Part shown: positions 14,569 through 18,483 of the stretch, in pieces
Numbering within the stretch: position 1 is the stretch's first letter
Layout: the number at the start of each line of letters is the position of its first letter
Assembly: GCA_023396795.1 (NCBI GenBank)
Contig: JAEWUY010000093.1
Coordinates: 1 to 18,483, forward strand
DNA from: Bacillota bacterium
Lineage (GTDB): Bacteria > Bacillota_I > Bacilli_A > RFN20 > CAG-826
Length of the DNA: 18,483 nucleotides
Direction: 5' to 3'
The notes under the pieces: model-generated
Told to the model about the DNA's origin: nothing
Seen by the model: the letters and a program-made list of their open reading frames with translations, nothing else
Databases searched by the model: none
Program-made: the position numbers and the translations under genes

Positions 14569-16947
14569 ATGACTTTTCCTAAAAAGACAGCTTTGCTTTT
14601 AGCCGCTCTTGCATTAGTCGTTCCTCTCTCATCCTGTGATGATCCTAACGGTGGTGACAAGTTCTATGTCACTGGCCCGTATCTCACCGGTAAGGAAGCC
14701 AAAGAGGTTTATAATGCATATCTCGGCTCCAGCATCGCTACCCTCAACAGCGCGAAAAGCCAAAGCGCAACTGATGTTCGCCACATCGCGAACTTTGTTG
14801 ACGGCCTTCTCATGAACAATGAGTACGGTATTCTTGAACGTAAACTTGCCTCGGCCGCAAGCCACGACAATGACTACAAGAATTTCTACTTTACGATCAA
14901 AGAAGGAATCCCTTGGTATACTTATGATGGCCAAGAATACGTCGCAAAAGATACGCTTGGTAATGACGTTGTTCAGTATGTTAAGGCTGATGATTTCGTG
15001 CATTCAGCCGAAGTAATTCTTAACTATTCGAACGCTTCAGAAATCGCCTACATGGTCACGATGTTCGTCGATGGTGCTTGGGAGTATTACTGCTATACGC
15101 AAATGCTCAGCCTCATCGGTGCCCGCGACACAACCTACATCGGCATTAACTGGCAAAACCTGAAAGCCGCATCAAACGATGCAAAGGCTGAGGCTTTGAT
15201 GCAATTAATCGCCCATGAATCTGGCATGAATTTAGCAGACGTTCCATTTATTGATGGTGACGACCTTGCTAATATTGCCAACTTCTCCCGCGTTGGTGTT
15301 CTTGCGACAGATGAATACGAAATTCGATACCGTTTAAATCAACCAGCTCGTTTCTTCCCAACGCTACTTACTTACGCCCCGTTCTATCCGATTAACCGTG
15401 CTTTCTTCAAACAACATAAGATGGCATCATTCGGAACTAGCAAAGAGAAAATGCTCTACAATGGACCATTCCTCTGCTCAGAATGGAGTGACACCAAAGT
15501 CCAATACACTCGTAATGAAAATTATTACGATGTAGAAGATGTCCACATCAAAACCGTTAACTACATGATCGCTCCTGACACTATCACCTATGCCGAAATC
15601 CGTGAGGCTTTCGAAAATGGCGTGGTTGATGGTTTCACCATCGCTCGCGATGATACCGTCGGTTGGGCCAAGTACATTACTGGTGGAACTCCAGAAGCTC
15701 CAGGTACCGGTACTGTCCAAGAACCATACAGTTCATTAGTTAATAGCCGTGAATTAGATACCATTGATTACACTTGGCACTTCACGCTCAATGTCCAACG
15801 TGATGAAGATCTTTCTCTTCAACCTGACACCGAGCTTGCGGATACGAGTGTTTATCCAAACGGAACGATTGCCAACACGAACAGAGCCTTACAAATTAAG
15901 GAAGTTCGTCGCCTCATTCTTGATGGTATTGACTTTGTCAAATACAACGAACAAAACGAACGTACGGCAGAAGATATTAACCAATATCAACTCAATACGC
16001 TAACCCCTCCGGGCTATGTGTTTGATGAAAACGACAAAGACTATATCGAATACTACTATGAAAAGTATGCCGAAGAAAAAGGCCTTGCTGATGCCGATGC
16101 CGCTAGAGCCCTCGTTGGCCCACAAACAATTGCTGGTGTTAATTACACGCAAGCGCAAGTGGACGAAATGTTGGCTGATGCTCAAGACGCCGTTGCAAAA
16201 TACAACGTTTTGAATCCATCTACGCAAATTACTCTTCCAATCGTGGTCGAAAACGCTGGTCTTTCCGGTTATGCTCCGGACCAAAGTTATTATGAAACAC
16301 TTTGGATTCAAGACTTTAACTACCGTGCTAATGGTGGTGTTGAAGGTACTCCGTTTATCAAATTGATTAACAACCTTAAAGCGACAAGTTCAGTCGCCGC
16401 TAGCGCCAACGCCTATGCTGGTTACTACACCCTTAATTCATGGGGCTGGATCGGTGACTATGCTGACCCACTCACTTACTTGAACACCTATACCACCAAT
16501 GGTGATATGTCGCTATTTACTGGGACCAAAGCCCCGCGCGACAATTACTATCTTGATGGAACCGGTAACCTTCAGTTCCAAGACGATGGTTTACTTACCG
16601 AATATGACGAATTAGTCGACACTGCTAAGGAAATTTATAACAGCGATGCGCTTCGCTATGAAGCTTTCGCCGAAGCTGAGTACAAATTGATTAATGATGT
16701 TTACATTATCAAACCACACTCAATGAATAGCCAAGGCTGGGCCGTCTCCGTCTCACGTGCGATGGGCTATGAAAACCCAACCGCCTCATACGGTCTTGCC
16801 GATTATCGTCTAACTGGGATGTGGGTTCTTGTCGAACCTCCGACTGGCGCCGAACGTCAAGTGGCCAGAGATCTGCAAGCTTCTCTTAAAGCAGCAGCTC
16901 TAGCAGCCACCGGCACTTACAACTACGTCGGTTCCGACGAAGAATAA
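14569..16947 (+). CDS. oppA: Oligopeptide ABC transporter substrate-binding lipoprotein (OppA-like)
   Basis: A 792-residue lipoprotein. The signal peptide MTFPKK plus a Leu/Ala-rich core ends in the lipobox LSSC with Cys23. The mature protein follows the SBP_bac_5 pattern: FVDGLLMNNEYG, FTIKEGIPWYT, VKADDFVHSAEVIL, the central MLYNGPFLCSEW segment, and NSWGWIGDYADPLTYLNTY near residue 620. It binds peptides at the outer face and hands them to the membrane pair. At 792 residues it is longer than the usual 530-600. An extra helical, acidic stretch lies at about 480-560 (YYYEKYAEEKGLADADAA). GGAGG lies eight bases before ATG 14569. The gene uses noticeably more C-ending codons than its neighbours, which fits high expression. 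The assignment to OppA rests on the oppB and oppC genes that follow. Confidence 0.92.
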   Translation: MTFPKKTALLLAALALVVPLSSCDDPNGGDKFYVTGPYLTGKEAKEVYNAYLGSSIATLNSAKSQSATDVRHIANFVDGLLMNNEYGILERKLASAASHDNDYKNFYFTIKEGIPWYTYDGQEYVAKDTLGNDVVQYVKADDFVHSAEVILNYSNASEIAYMVTMFVDGAWEYYCYTQMLSLIGARDTTYIGINWQNLKAASNDAKAEALMQLIAHESGMNLADVPFIDGDDLANIANFSRVGVLATDEYEIRYRLNQPARFFPTLLTYAPFYPINRAFFKQHKMASFGTSKEKMLYNGPFLCSEWSDTKVQYTRNENYYDVEDVHIKTVNYMIAPDTITYAEIREAFENGVVDGFTIARDDTVGWAKYITGGTPEAPGTGTVQEPYSSLVNSRELDTIDYTWHFTLNVQRDEDLSLQPDTELADTSVYPNGTIANTNRALQIKEVRRLILDGIDFVKYNEQNERTAEDINQYQLNTLTPPGYVFDENDKDYIEYYYEKYAEEKGLADADAARALVGPQTIAGVNYTQAQVDEMLADAQDAVAKYNVLNPSTQITLPIVVENAGLSGYAPDQSYYETLWIQDFNYRANGGVEGTPFIKLINNLKATSSVAASANAYAGYYTLNSWGWIGDYADPLTYLNTYTTNGDMSLFTGTKAPRDNYYLDGTGNLQFQDDGLLTEYDELVDTAKEIYNSDALRYEAFAEAEYKLINDVYIIKPHSMNSQGWAVSVSRAMGYENPTASYGLADYRLTGMWVLVEPPTGAERQVARDLQASLKAAALAATGTYNYVGSDEE

Positions 16948-16954
16948 GTAATTA

Positions 16955-17003
16955 CGACCTACACAAATCAGGATCGATGCAAATTGGTCCTGATTTGTTG
17001 TCG
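16955..17003 (+). promoter_or_regulatory. Intercistronic stem-loop between oppA and oppB
   Basis: A perfect 11-bp stem (16963-16973 with 16988-16998) with a 14-base loop, extendable by an outer CGAC/GTCG pairing (16955-16958 with 17000-17003) across a small bulge. It is followed by TGTCGG rather than a T-run, so it is not a standard terminator. In opp operons such structures often mark partial termination or RNA-end protection that keeps oppA more abundant than the membrane genes; that role is inferred here. Confidence 0.75.
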
Positions 17004-17036
17004 GTGCATCATGAGTGAAAGGACATCAAATAACTA

Positions 17037-18224
17037 ATGGGAATATATTTAATCGGCTACACACTAATCGCGCTTGCTCTCATTTTTGTGGTGTTTGTCC
17101 AGCTCGTAAGTAACCGCCTCATTTTTAAAAACAATATACGGATTCAACAAATCTTTGCCCATCCCTTGCTCACTTACTCAATTCGTAGAATTGGCAGCGC
17201 CTTTATCTCCATTCTCTTGGCGGTAACGGCGACCTTTTTCTTAATTCGAGTTAAAAGCGAAGGTATCATGATTTGTAAACAAGCAATTGGCACATGGGAT
17301 AAACTTGGTGAAAGCTTAAGAGAAATGCAATGTGTCGCTTTAAAGGCGCGTCTCGGAATTACCGAGAACTGGTTTGTTGATTTATTCACGTATTACTACA
17401 AAATTTTGCCGTTTCCAAAAACTGTCTGCCAAATGACGGATATCGGTACCATTGTTGGTACTGATACCATTTATACCGTCTCCAATCAAAACTGCCGTAA
17501 CTTCATTATTGATTTAGGAACAGTTTTCTTTCTTGGCGGAGGTAATAACGGTAAGTTCGTTCTCGACCTTATTTCCGAAAAAATGGTTATCTCCTTCCGC
17601 ATCGGCATTATCGCCGTTGTTGTCGAATTACTCCTTGGATATCCGATGGGCATAATGATGGCTAAAAATAAAGACGGAGTCTTTGATCGAATTGGCAAAA
17701 CTTATATTATTACCATCGACGCTATTCCTGGCGTTGCTTATTACTATATTTGGATGGCTCTTTTTGCCGGACTTGGTTTACCAACTATTTACGACGCTGA
17801 TAATTTCTTATCATTTCTCGCCCCAGCCTTAACAATGGGCTTTACAGGAATGGCCGGTATTGCTTTATGGGTCCGTCGTTTTATGCTTGATGAATTTAAC
17901 TCCGATTATGTCAAATTTGCTCGCGCTAAAGGGCTTAGCGAAAATCGCATTATGTATACACACATCTTAAGAAACGCTATCGTTCCTCTCGTTCGTTCAA
18001 TTCCGGCAGCGATTCTTGGCGCTTTACTCGGTACTTTCTACATTGAAAAGATTTACGGCATTGATGGTATTGGTGGTCTACTTGTGACCTCAGAAGCTTC
18101 CAATGACTACTTCGTCTTACAAGGTATTATTGTTATTTCGGCTTTGATTTCGATTATTGCTTATTTAGCTGGTGACATTGTCACGGCTGTAGTTGACCCC
18201 CGCGTCAGCTTTTCCAAAGAGTAA
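17037..18224 (+). CDS. oppB: Oligopeptide ABC transporter permease (OppB-like)
   Basis: A 395-residue inner-membrane permease. The canonical OppB start (a membrane segment with RRIGSAFISILLAVTATFFLIR, about 50-71) is preceded by 45 extra residues holding another hydrophobic segment at 3-24. Between this first canonical segment and the permease core lies an extracytoplasmic stretch of about 110 residues with four cysteines (80, 99, 131, 153). The core from about 180 on is typical, with five segments and the ATPase-coupling EAA loop DYVKFARAKGLSENRIMYTHILRNAIVPL. Usual OppB proteins are 300-330 residues. AAAGGA at 17018-17023 is a ribosome site with a long 13-base spacing. An 8-codon frame (17011-17037) ends overlapping the start as TAATG. 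Confidence 0.9.
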   Translation: MGIYLIGYTLIALALIFVVFVQLVSNRLIFKNNIRIQQIFAHPLLTYSIRRIGSAFISILLAVTATFFLIRVKSEGIMICKQAIGTWDKLGESLREMQCVALKARLGITENWFVDLFTYYYKILPFPKTVCQMTDIGTIVGTDTIYTVSNQNCRNFIIDLGTVFFLGGGNNGKFVLDLISEKMVISFRIGIIAVVVELLLGYPMGIMMAKNKDGVFDRIGKTYIITIDAIPGVAYYYIWMALFAGLGLPTIYDADNFLSFLAPALTMGFTGMAGIALWVRRFMLDEFNSDYVKFARAKGLSENRIMYTHILRNAIVPLVRSIPAAILGALLGTFYIEKIYGIDGIGGLLVTSEASNDYFVLQGIIVISALISIIAYLAGDIVTAVVDPRVSFSKE

Positions 18225-18238
18225 AGGAGGGAATGGAC

Positions 18239-18483
18239 ATGACTAGTAATAATACAGTTAAAAATATTGATTCTACGATTTATCACAATGTCGAAGACCT
18301 CTTTACCGTTATCGGCGCGAGCGAAGAAAACATCGAAAAACTTTCGACCGCTCCATATTCTTATTGGCGCGAAACATTTAAACAATTACTGAAAAAGCCT
18401 CTTGCGATATTAAGCGTCATTGTCATTTTGCTGATTATTTTCTTTACGATTTTCGGCCCGATGATTAAATCTTACCGCATCAT
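18239..18483 (+). CDS. oppC: Oligopeptide ABC transporter permease, partial (OppC-like)
   Basis: The first 81 codons of a permease gene that continues beyond the window. The start is ATG 18239, 14 bases after oppB, with a strong AAAGGAGGG ribosome site. The first 42 residues are soluble and acidic. They are followed by the OppC-type entry YSYWRETFKQLLKKPLAIL and a first membrane segment at about 55-75 ending GPMIK. This matches the start of OppC/DppC proteins. The core and EAA loop are outside the window, so the family call rests on this N-terminal pattern and on position behind oppB. Confidence 0.82.
   Translation, partial: MTSNNTVKNIDSTIYHNVEDLFTVIGASEENIEKLSTAPYSYWRETFKQLLKKPLAILSVIVILLIIFFTIFGPMIKSYRI

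Noticed and set aside
14629..15003. Minus-strand open frame of 124 codons inside oppA
   Set aside because: It lies opposite a strongly supported gene, has no ribosome site or family motif, and is explained by the codon pattern of oppA.
16000..16311. Minus-strand open frame of 103 codons inside oppA
   Set aside because: A shadow of the GC-richer codon use in oppA; it has no ribosome site and no recognisable domain.

Overview
The window is A+T-rich bacterial DNA, most likely from the Bacilli side of Bacillota, near the erysipelotrichial and mollicute-related lineages (RF39, RFN20 or Izemoplasma-like groups). This placement is inference. It rests on the Gram-positive gene content (DegV, VanZ-like, lipoproteins, an OppA-type binding lipoprotein, a DUF2156/Eis acyltransferase), strong GGAGG ribosome sites, A+T-rich promoters, and stop codons that are almost all TAA (14 TAA, 1 TAG, 1 TGA in 16 complete genes). 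Trp is TGG throughout and no gene has an in-frame TGA, so the standard reading of TGA as stop holds.

Layout. 188-4611: a two-part acyltransferase (DUF2156 + Eis-like GNAT/SCP2), then a four-domain persulfide/thiol enzyme (CoA-disulfide reductase, rhodanese, TusA, DsrE), closed by a clear terminator. 4756-6340: a lipase-like DUF2974 hydrolase followed 1 base later by an Imm-5-like protein. 6409-7502: an NAD(P)H quinone reductase-like flavoprotein convergent with a VanZ-family membrane protein. 7610-10662: DUF2177, DUF1295, DegV and a second DUF1295, which read as a membrane or fatty-acyl lipid module. 10718-13029: a polytopic membrane protein of O-antigen polymerase/ligase-like layout, translationally coupled (ATGA) to an unknown lipoprotein. 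13033-13962 (minus): a TupA-like ATP-grasp protein, divergent from a 114-residue membrane protein. 14569-18483: an oligopeptide ABC transporter operon (oppA, oppB, start of oppC) running off the window.

How the genes fit together. Most products act at or on the cell envelope: lipid-linked aminoacyl transfer, acyl binding and lipid modification, a surface-polymer cassette, and peptide uptake. Regulation visible in sequence consists of several extended -10 promoters (TGnTATAAT type), three Rho-independent terminators, an intercistronic hairpin between oppA and oppB, and a set of genes whose predicted promoter sits directly against the start codon with no ribosome site. I see no tRNA, rRNA, CRISPR array, IS element or phage gene. 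No intergenic stretch exceeds 300 bases. The best leads for something undescribed are the DUF2177/DUF1295/DegV module, the hydrolase and Imm-5-like pair, and the membrane-protein/lipoprotein cassette.
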